Origin: Candidatus Peregrinibacteria bacterium CG_4_9_14_0_2_um_filter_53_11
GTDB taxonomy: Bacteria > Patescibacteriota > Gracilibacteria > UBA1369 > UM-FILTER-53-11
Reading direction: 5' to 3'
Assembly: GCA_002788775.1 (NCBI GenBank)
Contig: PFRX01000013.1
Coordinates: 1-64,000, forward strand
Length of the DNA: 64,000 bases
Position 1 is the stretch's first letter, and every line of letters begins with the position of its first letter. The position numbers and the translations under genes were made by a program. The notes beneath the pieces are model-generated. The model made no database searches, was not told where the DNA came from, and worked only from the letters and a program-made list of their open reading frames with translations. Shown in pieces: positions 53,698-61,890 of the stretch.

Positions 53698-54609
53698 TTA
53701 TATAGTAATCATCAGCTCTTCGAGTAAAAGTCGTGGATTTACATTGCGTTCAAGGAGGTGATTAACCCTGTGTGTAGCCTCGAGCAGGGTTATGACGTGG
53801 GCTTGGGCCGCCGGATCGCCGGACGTTCCGTGGAGCTGCTGGTGAAGGTAGGTTGTGAAGAGGTCGAGAAAGTTCCGGAGGCGCTGGGGGTCTTTTGCTA
53901 GCTCCTGAATCTGCGTCATGCGCTTGGCCGTTGTGGCGGAGGTGTAGAGAAAATTAATCTCTTCGTAGAGGTCCTTGATCTCAAGGAGATGGTCCTGATC
54001 TTCGAGAAGTTCGATGGCGCGCCCACTCATGCCAAGTGAGAGACCGATGACGCGGATAAGTGTGTCCTCATCAACCTCCGGAAAACGCTGGCGTAGACCC
54101 GCTTCCAGTTCTTCACTCGTGGGTTTTTGAAAGTGCACGAGTCTCATGCGGGAGGTGATGGTGGGGAGGATGGTGCGAAGGTAGGTTGCCGTGAAGAGGA
54201 AGATCGTCTTGCCGGTGGGCTCTTCGAGTGTTTTTAGGAGGGCGTTGGCGGCCTCGGGCGTGAATCGGTCGACGTTCTCGATGAGAATAACTTTGTAGTT
54301 ACTCTGTGAGGTACGGGAGAGGCGGTCTATGACATCGCGCATTGCCGCAACTTTGATAGTACTTCCGTCGTCGGCGATGAGGATCGTGTCGAGATGTGAG
54401 TTTTTTTTGATCTGGGCACAGGTGGAGCAGGTGTGACAGTAGTTATTCTGGCACTGGACGATCGAGGCAAACGTCTTCGCTATACTGAACTTACCTATCT
54501 TCTCGGGACCGACAAAAAGATAGGCATGATGAGGAGTGCCAGTGCGGAGCTCCTGCTCGAGGTAGCTGAGCTGCTTTGTGTGGCCGATACTATTCCAGTC
54601 GTAGATCAT
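53698..54609 (-). CDS. holB: DNA polymerase III delta' subunit
   Basis: A clamp-loader subunit that helps place the dnaN clamp. The 303-residue AAA+ protein starts with GHTKQLSYLEQELRTGTPHHAYLFVGPEKIGK, a P-loop lacking the final KT, as is normal for delta'. It has the zinc-type cysteines CQNNYCHTCSTC and the segment ENVDRFTPEAANALLKTLEEP, followed by the sensor part TSRMRLVHF. It lies downstream of the MurF-like gene (35-nt gap). Confidence 0.9.
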   Translation of the reverse strand: MIYDWNSIGHTKQLSYLEQELRTGTPHHAYLFVGPEKIGKFSIAKTFASIVQCQNNYCHTCSTCAQIKKNSHLDTILIADDGSTIKVAAMRDVIDRLSRTSQSNYKVILIENVDRFTPEAANALLKTLEEPTGKTIFLFTATYLRTILPTITSRMRLVHFQKPTSEELEAGLRQRFPEVDEDTLIRVIGLSLGMSGRAIELLEDQDHLLEIKDLYEEINFLYTSATTAKRMTQIQELAKDPQRLRNFLDLFTTYLHQQLHGTSGDPAAQAHVITLLEATHRVNHLLERNVNPRLLLEELMITI

Positions 54610-54644
54610 AGCTGTTTGGGGCGATTAACTCAGTCTGCGTGGCG

Positions 54645-55919
54645 TCAGATTTTTTCCTGCCAGGCCGCTTCCTGTCGACACAGGAGCGCGGCCGCCTGTT
54701 CTGGATGGGCCATAATAATCTTTACGGCTCGTTCCAGTCTCACCTTGTTCTGTGAGCCTTTCACGAGTACGACGTCGCCTTGGGAAAGAGGGACAGTTTT
54801 TAGAAACTCCCCCGCCTCTTCCGCTGTGGCGAAGGTCTTTATATTAGCTTTCGCGAAGCCATTTTTCAAGGATGTTTCCGCGACAACTTCCCCTCCTTCA
54901 CCAACGCCGATGAGCATGTCGAGCCAGTCTCCACAGGCACGGCCCACCTCGCTGTGCTTCTCTACACTATACTTCCCGAGCTCGTTCATCGTCCCGAGGA
55001 CGGCGATGCGGCGGGTCGCGGGGAAGTCGCGGAGGACTTGGAGTGTGCCGATGACCGTCTCCGGCGAGGCGTTGTAGCTGCTGTCCAAGATAAGCGACCC
55101 GCCGCTCCCCTCGATCAAGGAAAGGCGGCCTGGGGGGAGGCGGAACTCTTGTAGGGCCTCGATGCCCGACTGGAGTGAGACGCGGCAGAGCCGTCCCACC
55201 AGGAGAGCGGCAAGAATTACATCCATATGGTGGGTGCCGGGAATGGCGAAGTGTGCGCGCACTGACTCCTCCTCACTCTTGATCGTGCCGCTAATACCGG
55301 TCCGCTCCTGGCGTACCTCTACAGCCTGCAGCTCGTTGTCGTTGAACAGGTGGAGCTCTCCGTGAATCTCTGCGCCAATGGTCTTAAGGAGCTCGTCTCC
55401 CCCGTTGAGAACAACCTTACCTCTTCGGCCCACCGCAAGGGCGAGCTTCTTCTTCTCTTCAAGGACCTCGTGCTCATTTTCGAACTGCCCCTCGGCCTGA
55501 TGCCCCAGGCCGATCTTGGTCATCACTGCAATATCCGGTTTTACGATGGCCAGGAGTGAGTCCATGTCCCCGGGCTTATCGACGCCGTATTCCAAGACGA
55601 TGTACTCATAGCCACGGCCAAAAAATGAGTTGAGTGTTGCCCGCATGAGGATAGCGCCCCAACTGACAGCCGAGCGAAAACCCGACTTCTGTTCCAAAAT
55701 TGTCAGGCACATACCCAGGTCTGTATTATAGCTTTTTGCGCTTCTGTAGCTGCGCCACCGTGTCTGGAGAACCCTAAAAATCGCCTCTTTCGTGCTCGTT
55801 TTCCCGTAGGAGCCGGTAACGCCGATAACGGTTGGTCGAGTCCTCCAGAGTTTGAACCGAGCAAGAAGGCGCAAGTACTCACTAATAAGCTTTTTCATCA
55901 TCTTTAATGTAGTATTCAA
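54645..55919 (-). CDS. murF: MurF-like Mur ligase without the N-terminal UDP-sugar domain
   Basis: MurF joins D-Ala-D-Ala to the UDP-MurNAc-tripeptide. The 424-residue protein has the ATP loop GVTGSYGKTSTKEAI at residues 33-47, then KSYNTDLGMCLTIL, the GVDKPGDMDSLLAIVKPDIAVMTKIGLGH segment and the C-terminal Mur domain (DSSYNASPETVIGTLQVL). The ATP loop normally lies near residue 110, so the first domain is missing and replaced by a short basic amphipathic helix. It may be a true MurF with an altered substrate site or a relative. It starts at TTG 55919 or ATG 55901, and ends in TGA. Confidence 0.8.
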   Translation of the reverse strand: MNTTLKMMKKLISEYLRLLARFKLWRTRPTVIGVTGSYGKTSTKEAIFRVLQTRWRSYRSAKSYNTDLGMCLTILEQKSGFRSAVSWGAILMRATLNSFFGRGYEYIVLEYGVDKPGDMDSLLAIVKPDIAVMTKIGLGHQAEGQFENEHEVLEEKKKLALAVGRRGKVVLNGGDELLKTIGAEIHGELHLFNDNELQAVEVRQERTGISGTIKSEEESVRAHFAIPGTHHMDVILAALLVGRLCRVSLQSGIEALQEFRLPPGRLSLIEGSGGSLILDSSYNASPETVIGTLQVLRDFPATRRIAVLGTMNELGKYSVEKHSEVGRACGDWLDMLIGVGEGGEVVAETSLKNGFAKANIKTFATAEEAGEFLKTVPLSQGDVVLVKGSQNKVRLERAVKIIMAHPEQAAALLCRQEAAWQEKI

Positions 55920-56026
55920 CTCGCCTCGGTAAATGTCAAAAAAATGCTAATCCGGACCGTTTTTTTGACTCACTGTCGAGACTCTGATATCTCTTTGAAG
56001 CACCTATTGTCTAACTTCTTCTTTTT

Positions 56027-56665
56027 ATGAAAAGCACAGTTATTAGAAAGAGCGCGGGTATGATCACCCTCCTTCTCCTCTCGGGTCTCCTTCTGGCGGC
56101 CTGCTCAAAAGCACCAGCAACTACTAACACCCCCACAACTATGAGTGAGACCGACCAGACGCAGGCTCCACAGGCAGGCGAACAAATTGCAGTTTTGACC
56201 ACGAATAAGGGCACGATCAAGCTCAAGTTCTTCCCCAAAGAGGCTCCTGAGACGACGAAAAACTTTATTGAGCTCTCAAAAAAAGGTTTTTATGATGGTT
56301 TAACCTTCCACCGAGTTATCCCCGGCTTCATGATCCAAGGAGGAGACCCCAAGGGTGATGGTACCGGCGGTGAGACCTACAAGGGCCCGGGGACCATGCT
56401 CCCCGGTGAGGTTAGCCCTGATCTCCATCATATTCACGGTGCCGTAGCTATGGCCAACCGAGCCGACCCAAATACGGCAACGAGCCAGTTCTACATCGTG
56501 CAGAATGGCGACGGTGCGGGTTTTCTTGACGGCGGGTACACGATCTTCGGACAGGCCTACGAAGGTCTCGACGTCGTTGACTCAATCGCGAATACCGAGC
56601 GTGATGCAAGCGACAAACCTCTTGAGCCGGTTATCATCGAGAAGGTCTCGATTGAGACACTCTAA
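56027..56665 (+). CDS. lipoprotein cyclophilin-type peptidyl-prolyl isomerase
   Basis: It catalyses cis-trans isomerisation of X-Pro bonds in exported proteins. The 212 residues have a lipoprotein signal with lipobox LLAAC (Cys about 26), a Thr/Pro-rich linker and a cyclophilin domain (about 55-210): LTFHRVIPGFMIQGGDPKGDGTGG, AVAMANRADPNTATSQFYIV and IFGQAYEGLDVVDSI. The catalytic Arg and the QFYI and MANR segments are present. The protein should sit on the outer face of the membrane. The leader is pyrimidine-rich, without Shine-Dalgarno. A strong terminator follows. Confidence 0.93.
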   Translation: MKSTVIRKSAGMITLLLLSGLLLAACSKAPATTNTPTTMSETDQTQAPQAGEQIAVLTTNKGTIKLKFFPKEAPETTKNFIELSKKGFYDGLTFHRVIPGFMIQGGDPKGDGTGGETYKGPGTMLPGEVSPDLHHIHGAVAMANRADPNTATSQFYIVQNGDGAGFLDGGYTIFGQAYEGLDVVDSIANTERDASDKPLEPVIIEKVSIETL

Positions 56666-56701
56666 AAAGCACCCGTTTTATTCCGACTTCCTAGAAACAT
56701 A

Positions 56702-56731
56702 AAAAACCACCCCCGTACGGGGGTGGTTTTT
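56702..56731 (+). terminator. bidirectional intrinsic terminator
   Basis: AAAAACCACCCCC (56702-56714) and GGGGGTGGTTTTT (56719-56731) pair perfectly around GTAC, with T-runs on both strands. It serves the cyclophilin gene and, in reverse, the secreted-protein gene at 56780. Confidence 0.9.
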
Positions 56732-56779
56732 GGTTGTGATCTCTCTCGGTCATACAGAGTACTATGTGGGTGGGCCTCC

Positions 56780-58210
56780 CTAGATGATGGGTCGTTGTGA
56801 AGCGCGGATGCCGAAGTAGAGGGCGCTAACAACGAGGAGTCCGATCAGTGTGTAAAGGACTATCTCGCCTACCGCCGACTCGCTCTCGCTGCCGACCTTA
56901 GCTTCATCCTCCTCAAGGAGGTTGAGCTCGCTCGCCAACTCACGATCCTCATCACTCAGGCCACGTGACTCGAGCTGGCCATTGGTCTGTTGCTCAATGG
57001 TGTAGCCGTCGTTTGTGGTGCTCGAACCTGCTCCGACTGCCGCCTCTTCTTCGGCAGCACGTTGGGCTTCGTACTCGGCAAGGTTAGAACCGGCCGTGCC
57101 GACCTCGTCGCTCTTTGAACCTGTTGAGTTATCTACGGCAACGCTTCCACCCTCAGCCGGAGCGGCAAACGCTACAGTCGAGCAGTCGATACCGCCCAGT
57201 GTGGCGTTAACTACGTAGATATTATCACCGGCTTTCGGTGTGAAGGTGAATCGGAAGCCAACTCCATCTCCGGCCAAGATAGTTCCCGAGCGGTTGAGTG
57301 TGGCCTTCTTGTCCCCTGTATACTTGGTGACTGTGCCAACGGGATCACTATTATAGAATCCGCGGATAACGTAGGGGTAGGTTCCGGGGTTGAGATCCTC
57401 ATAGCTGATCGCCGCACCGACAGTTACTGACTTGTCATCATTGATTCTGGCTGCTGCGATAACCTTACAGCTCTGGTCCTCTTGTGCAAGGACTGAGTCG
57501 GAGACGGGAGGATTGCTGTTGGCGTCGGATGGATCAACCTGTCCCGCTCGAATGGCGGCCTCTGCTGCGGCTTCTGCCTCCGGTGAGAGGGTCGGCTGGC
57601 CGGCATTGGGGTCGGCGGGTTGGACCTGCGCACCATCATTCTCTTGCTGTGCTGCAGCTCCGGATGTGGTGCCACCGTTAAGAGTTGTCTGGCCCGATGC
57701 TGGCTCCTGTATGGTAAAGTTTGGATTTGTTGTGAACTCGGTGGTTCCTTTTACACCCGTTGGTGGCTTAGGCAGAACGGTTGCTACTGTTGCGGAGGTG
57801 CAGCGGACCCCACCGAGAATAGCCTGAAGGCTCACCTCCGAGTTATCTTTGATAGGGTAAGTGAAGCTGTTCTCGTAAGCTCCTTTATGGAAGACGCGAC
57901 CGTCACCGGCGAAGTAAAGGGTACTTCCTCCGGCCGTGTAGAGAAGTGCCTCGGGGCCGGCTGCCTGTAGGGAGTAGGTGGCATTCCAGTTGGCGCTGCT
58001 ACTCTCATAGTTAATACTGTAAGTGAGCTCATTTTTACCCACCTCTGTTAGCTTGGTTGTTGCGCTAATCCAACAGCTGAGCTGGGTTCCCTCGGTACTA
58101 CCCGAAACGGAGTTACTTGAGGTGGGCGCCGCGAGCCCCGTAACTGGAAGAACAAGAAGAGCCGTCGTTAATGTAGCTGCCGCGAGGCGGCGGAGAATTG
58201 AGTTGTGCAT
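56780..58210 (-). CDS. secreted, membrane-anchored protein with two related domains
   Basis: A 476-residue surface protein. The signal peptide (about 1-28, RRLAAATLTTALLVLPVTGLAA) starts at ATG 58210, preferred over a start 57 nt upstream. Two domains of about 100 residues follow, each opening with a Cys strand (SCWISATTKL; SCKVIAAARI) and closing with GG-(V/I)-x-C (ILGGVRCTSATVA; TLGGIDCSTVAFA). They are probably Ig-like folds with one disulfide each. Low-complexity Gln/Pro/Ala linkers separate them. A C-terminal membrane helix (IVLYTLIGLLVVSALYFGI) anchors the protein. Family unknown. Confidence 0.65.
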   Translation of the reverse strand: MHNSILRRLAAATLTTALLVLPVTGLAAPTSSNSVSGSTEGTQLSCWISATTKLTEVGKNELTYSINYESSSANWNATYSLQAAGPEALLYTAGGSTLYFAGDGRVFHKGAYENSFTYPIKDNSEVSLQAILGGVRCTSATVATVLPKPPTGVKGTTEFTTNPNFTIQEPASGQTTLNGGTTSGAAAQQENDGAQVQPADPNAGQPTLSPEAEAAAEAAIRAGQVDPSDANSNPPVSDSVLAQEDQSCKVIAAARINDDKSVTVGAAISYEDLNPGTYPYVIRGFYNSDPVGTVTKYTGDKKATLNRSGTILAGDGVGFRFTFTPKAGDNIYVVNATLGGIDCSTVAFAAPAEGGSVAVDNSTGSKSDEVGTAGSNLAEYEAQRAAEEEAAVGAGSSTTNDGYTIEQQTNGQLESRGLSDEDRELASELNLLEEDEAKVGSESESAVGEIVLYTLIGLLVVSALYFGIRASQRPII

Positions 58211-58252
58211 TGTAAGAGTGGTTAAGAGGTGTCTTAGTGCGGTGATTAATAC

Positions 58253-58289
58253 AAAAAAAGGTGACAATGTGTTACATCATCACCTTTTT
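58253..58289 (-). terminator. terminator of the infC-rpmI-rplT operon
   Basis: On the minus strand AAAAAGGTGA (58289-58280) pairs with TCACCTTTTT (58264-58255) and a T-run continues. It lies 26 nt after the rplT stop codon. Confidence 0.85.
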
Positions 58290-58315
58290 AGTTGTTAGGG
58301 AATGGGCCGGGAGCT

Positions 58316-58663
58316 CTAGTTCTTAGCGGCCTTGACTACGTCCTCAAAGACGGACGGCTCATTAATGGCGAGCTCTGAGAGCATCTTCCGATTAACAATG
58401 ATCTGCTTACGCGTAAGAGCATAGATAAAGCGGCTGTAGCTCATCTCGAAAGGCTTCAAAGCTGCTGATAGGCGTCCAATCCATAGGGTGCGGAAGTCTC
58501 GTTTCTTTATCTTGCGTCCGATGTAAGCGTGTTGGCCCGCTTTGAGAACGGCTCGCTTGGCAAGTTTGTAGACATTATGGCTTCGATCACGGAAACCTTT
58601 GGCTTTCTTGAGAATTTTCTTGTGGCGCTGTTTTGTCGTTACGCCTCCTTTAACGCGTGGCAT
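58316..58663 (-). CDS. rplT: ribosomal protein bL20
   Basis: This large-subunit assembly protein binds 23S rRNA. The 115 residues begin MPRVKGGVTTKQRHKKILKKAKGF, the classical L20 start, with RDFRTLWIGRLSAALKPFEMSYSRFI following. Full length and highly basic. It is the last gene of the infC-rpmI-rplT operon, 33 nt after rpmI. In many bacteria L20 represses this operon, but no binding structure could be identified here. Confidence 0.97.
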   Translation of the reverse strand: MPRVKGGVTTKQRHKKILKKAKGFRDRSHNVYKLAKRAVLKAGQHAYIGRKIKKRDFRTLWIGRLSAALKPFEMSYSRFIYALTRKQIIVNRKMLSELAINEPSVFEDVVKAAKN

Positions 58664-58696
58664 GGTAGTAAGTGGTTATTAGTCGGGGGTTTGAAT

Positions 58697-58891
58697 CTAC
58701 TTTCCTGGCAGCATTTTTGCAACATTTTTTGCATCTGCTGCATGGATGCCGAGTGGATTCGTGTCGAGCTTCTTCTGGCGCTTGCTCTTATTGATGAGGA
58801 GGTGACGCTTTGAGGCCTTCTGGTACATGAACTTTCCTGTTCCAGTAACGCGAATGCGCTTCTTCATTCCTGAGTGAGTTTTCGCTTTCAT
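58697..58891 (-). CDS. rpmI: ribosomal protein bL35
   Basis: A small basic large-subunit protein of 64 residues: MKAKTHSGMKKRIRVTGTGKF, then ASKRHLLINKSKRQKK. Standard length. The start is 2 nt after the infC stop codon. The leader TAACCCACTCTAACA resembles that of the secreted-protein gene at 58210 and lacks a Shine-Dalgarno. Confidence 0.97.
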   Translation of the reverse strand: MKAKTHSGMKKRIRVTGTGKFMYQKASKRHLLINKSKRQKKLDTNPLGIHAADAKNVAKMLPGK

Positions 58892-58893
58892 TG

Positions 58894-59400
58894 TTAGAGT
58901 GGGTTAATCAGCATGATAATCGTGTTTCCTTGGCTTTTGGGGCCCTCCTGGACGGTTCCTTTGTCTTTGAGCATTTCTGCAAAGGCTTTCATCTGGTCGA
59001 ATGCGAGTTCTTTATGAGCGCGCTCTCGGCCACGGAGTACGAGCGAGATCTTAACAATATTGCGCTTAGAAAGGAAGTTCGCGATCTTTTTTGCCTTGAC
59101 CTCAAGATCGTGGAGGTCGGTTCTCATACCGATACGGATGGCCTTCACTTCAGTCTGTTTCTGAGCCTTTTTCTGCTTCTGGTCCTGCTTTTTCTGGCGG
59201 TAGAGAAACTTTCCGAAGTCTAGAATCTTGCAGACCGGAGGTGTCGCATTTGGCGAGACCTCAACGAGATCCATCTCACGTTCACGAGCGAGTTCGATCG
59301 CCTTTTCAATGGCCATAATTCCCACCTGCTCGTCCTGATCGTCGATCAGGCGAACCGTCCGAGAACGAATTCGATCGTTGACGCGAAAGTATTTAGGTAT
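58894..59400 (-). CDS. infC: translation initiation factor IF-3 with a non-canonical start codon
   Basis: IF-3 keeps ribosomal subunits apart and checks the start codon. The conserved part has AIELAREREMDLVEVSPNATPPVCKILDFGKFLYRQ (read as the end of the N-domain) and the C-domain RIGMRTDLHDLEVKAKKIANFL, then SLVLRGRERAHKE. The first canonical start is GTG 59325, but that would remove the conserved IF-3 N-terminus. The frame remains open upstream and encodes KYFRVNDRIRSRTVRLIDD. Between the in-frame TAA (59421-59419) and that segment there is no ATG, GTG or TTG, only ATC (59412) and ATA (59400). The start is set at ATA 59400 (168 residues), as infC often uses AUU-type starts. Confidence 0.9.
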   Translation of the reverse strand: MPKYFRVNDRIRSRTVRLIDDQDEQVGIMAIEKAIELAREREMDLVEVSPNATPPVCKILDFGKFLYRQKKQDQKQKKAQKQTEVKAIRIGMRTDLHDLEVKAKKIANFLSKRNIVKISLVLRGRERAHKELAFDQMKAFAEMLKDKGTVQEGPKSQGNTIIMLINPL

Positions 59401-59532
59401 ACAAGAAAAGATTAAGAATTACAAGCAGAGGAATTTTATGTCATAGAAGGCAAATAGTAAAGAGAAAGTGTGTGTTTTATGCTCTAAACGGCCCTTTTCT
59501 TTGCCGGGACTCCACGTTAAGCTTGTCGGTGC

Positions 59533-60732
59533 ATGAACCAACGTAAAACCGAACAGGTTATGATCGGCTCGGTACCTGTGGGGGGAGGTGCTCCGATCGC
59601 CATCCAGTCGATGACAAACACCGACACCGCCGATACTAAGGCGACCGCCTCGCAAATTAAGGAACTTGTGGCCGCCGGGGCGGAGATCGTGCGCGTGACG
59701 GTGAATAACGAAGAGGCCGCCGCTGCCGTTTCCCCCTTGGTCGACTCCCTGAGAGCTGAGGGCTGTACAGCCCCGATTATTGGAGATTTTCACTTCAACG
59801 GCCATATCTTACTTGAGGCTTTTCCGGCGTGCGCCCGGGCTCTGGACAAGTACCGAATAAACCCGGGGAATGTGGGGCGTGGAGCTCTGCATGACGAGAA
59901 CTTCGCCACGATGATACGGTGTGCTCTCCGATACGACAAACCGGTGAGAATTGGTGTAAATGCAGGCTCCCTCGATCCCGATCTACTGACTCGACACATG
60001 GTCGAGAATGCCCGGCTCAAAGTCCCCCGTTCCGACTCAGAAGTTGTCTGCGGAGCTCTGGTGGCCAGCGCGCTCGACTCGGCTGCCGCTGCCGAAGAGT
60101 TGGGACTTCCTCGAAACAAGATCATTTTAAGCGTAAAAGTCTCTGAGCTTCCGGTGGTTGTGGCCGCAAATAAGGCGCTGGCTGGCTCTCCCTATCCGCT
60201 CCACCTGGGCCTTACGGAGGCGGGTATGGGCGATCAAGGCGTCGTTGCGAGTAGTGCCGCTCTGGCGGTTTTGTTGAGTCAGGGCATTGGCGATACGATT
60301 CGGATCTCTCTGACTCCTCGTCCCGGCGAGCCACGTGCCCGTGAGGTAGAGCTCTGCCGCTGGTTACTCCAGAGTATGGGGCTGAGGAGCTTTCGCCCCT
60401 CTATCACCAGCTGCCCGGGCTGTGGACGGACGACAAACGAGCGCTACCAACGGCTCGCCGAGTCTGTAACTACCTATATCGATGAGCGCCTCCCCCTCTG
60501 GGAGGTGGCAGGCAAGAAGGTCGACACGCTGAAGATTGCGGTGATGGGCTGTGTTGTCAACGGGCCCGGAGAGGCGCGCAATGCCGACCTGGGCATCAGT
60601 CTGCCCGGCAAGAGTGAGGAGCCACTCGCAGTCATCTTTAAACGGGGAGCGGTCTACAAGACGGTACGTGGCGAGTCACTTGAAGAGGCTTTTCTCCTTA
60701 TTCTGGAGGAGTTCGTGCAGGACGAGTGTTAG
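59533..60732 (+). CDS. ispG: 4-hydroxy-3-methylbut-2-enyl diphosphate synthase
   Basis: This 4Fe-4S enzyme makes HMBPP from MEcPP, late in the MEP isoprenoid pathway. The 399 residues match the short bacterial form: VMIGSVPVGGGAPIAIQSMTNTDT (in two parts), IGDFHFNG, YRINPGNVG, and the three cluster cysteines in SCPGCGRT and GCVVNGPGEA. It opens the ispG-dxr-ispDF-ispE cluster and lies 31 nt before dxr. ispH and dxs are not in the window. Confidence 0.96.
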   Translation: MNQRKTEQVMIGSVPVGGGAPIAIQSMTNTDTADTKATASQIKELVAAGAEIVRVTVNNEEAAAAVSPLVDSLRAEGCTAPIIGDFHFNGHILLEAFPACARALDKYRINPGNVGRGALHDENFATMIRCALRYDKPVRIGVNAGSLDPDLLTRHMVENARLKVPRSDSEVVCGALVASALDSAAAAEELGLPRNKIILSVKVSELPVVVAANKALAGSPYPLHLGLTEAGMGDQGVVASSAALAVLLSQGIGDTIRISLTPRPGEPRAREVELCRWLLQSMGLRSFRPSITSCPGCGRTTNERYQRLAESVTTYIDERLPLWEVAGKKVDTLKIAVMGCVVNGPGEARNADLGISLPGKSEEPLAVIFKRGAVYKTVRGESLEEAFLLILEEFVQDEC

Positions 60733-60763
60733 TTTGCGTCCGCTTCCTGTACACTGGGACCTT

Positions 60764-61855
60764 ATGAAGCGCATAGTCATTCTCGGCTCCACCGGCTCGA
60801 TCGGGACTCAGGTACTGGACGTGGTGCGGGCTCATCCCGACGCTTTTGAAGTTATCGGAATCTCAGCTTACGAGGACAGCGCTCTACTTGAACGGCAGAA
60901 CCAGGAGTTTAAGCCTCGCTATGTTGTGCAGGCCGGAATAAGTGAGAATCCCACGCAGGTTTTGTCGACTCTGGCGGCCGTTGAGGAGGCGGATATTATC
61001 GTTAACGCCATCGCAGGCTCAGCCGGTCTTTTCCCCACTCTTGCCGCTGTTCAGGCGGGGAAGACGGTTGCCCTGGCCAACAAGGAGTCACTGGTTATGG
61101 CCGGTGAGCTCGTGATGCAGACGGCGCGGCGGATGGGGGGGCGGATACTCCCCATTGATTCAGAGCCATCAGCAATCTGGCAGGCTCTCCTGGCTCGCAG
61201 CGAGGCCGTTTCCGAGCCAACTATCGATGGAGTTGAGAAGGTAATTCTTACTGCTTCGGGAGGGCCCTTCTGGCGGTGGAATCGCCAAAATCTCGAGCAC
61301 GTGACCTTGGAAGAGGCGCTCAAGCATCCCACCTGGCAGATGGGTGAGAAGATCTCCGTCGATAGTGCGACCCTCATGAACAAGGCCTTTGAGATAATCG
61401 AAACCAAGCAGCTTTTCGGTCTGCAAGCCGAGAAGATCGACGTGACTATCCATCGTCAGAGTTTGGTGCACTCATTTGTTCAGTATGATGATGGAAACAT
61501 GCATGCGGTCTTGGCCCCGACCGATATGCGTATCCCCACTCACTACGCACTTTTTTATCCCAACCGCCAGAAAAACTCTCTGCCGCGTATCGACCTTTCT
61601 CAGCTTACGCTCACCTTTGAGGCTCCTGACTACTCAATCTTTGAGGGCCCCAAGCTGGCCTACGAGGTTATCAAGGCGGGTGGCCTTATGCCTGCCATCT
61701 TCTGCCTTGCGGATGAGCGGGCGGTCCGACGTTTTTGTGACGGCGAGATCGGTTTCTTGGATATTTACGACGAGATAAAACGAGCACTCGACGAGGCGCG
61801 TAATGAGGAGCTTACTCTCGACTCACTCCGCGAGCTCATAAGCCGTATGGTATAG
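60764..61855 (+). CDS. dxr: 1-deoxy-D-xylulose 5-phosphate reductoisomerase
   Basis: It converts DXP to MEP with NADPH. The 363 residues have the nucleotide loop ILGSTGSIGTQVLDVV, ALANKESLVMAGE, the substrate-site segment DSEPSAIWQAL (Pro where most have His), VDSATLMNKAFEIIE and IHRQSLVHSFVQYDDG. ATG 60764 is chosen over an in-frame upstream codon at 60551, which lies inside ispG. A TACACT box (60750-60755) lies 8 nt upstream, so it may also be transcribed on its own. Confidence 0.95.
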   Translation: MKRIVILGSTGSIGTQVLDVVRAHPDAFEVIGISAYEDSALLERQNQEFKPRYVVQAGISENPTQVLSTLAAVEEADIIVNAIAGSAGLFPTLAAVQAGKTVALANKESLVMAGELVMQTARRMGGRILPIDSEPSAIWQALLARSEAVSEPTIDGVEKVILTASGGPFWRWNRQNLEHVTLEEALKHPTWQMGEKISVDSATLMNKAFEIIETKQLFGLQAEKIDVTIHRQSLVHSFVQYDDGNMHAVLAPTDMRIPTHYALFYPNRQKNSLPRIDLSQLTLTFEAPDYSIFEGPKLAYEVIKAGGLMPAIFCLADERAVRRFCDGEIGFLDIYDEIKRALDEARNEELTLDSLRELISRMV

Positions 61856-61890
61856 TGTGGGCCTTTTAAAAAGGCCTGAGTAGGCCAACT

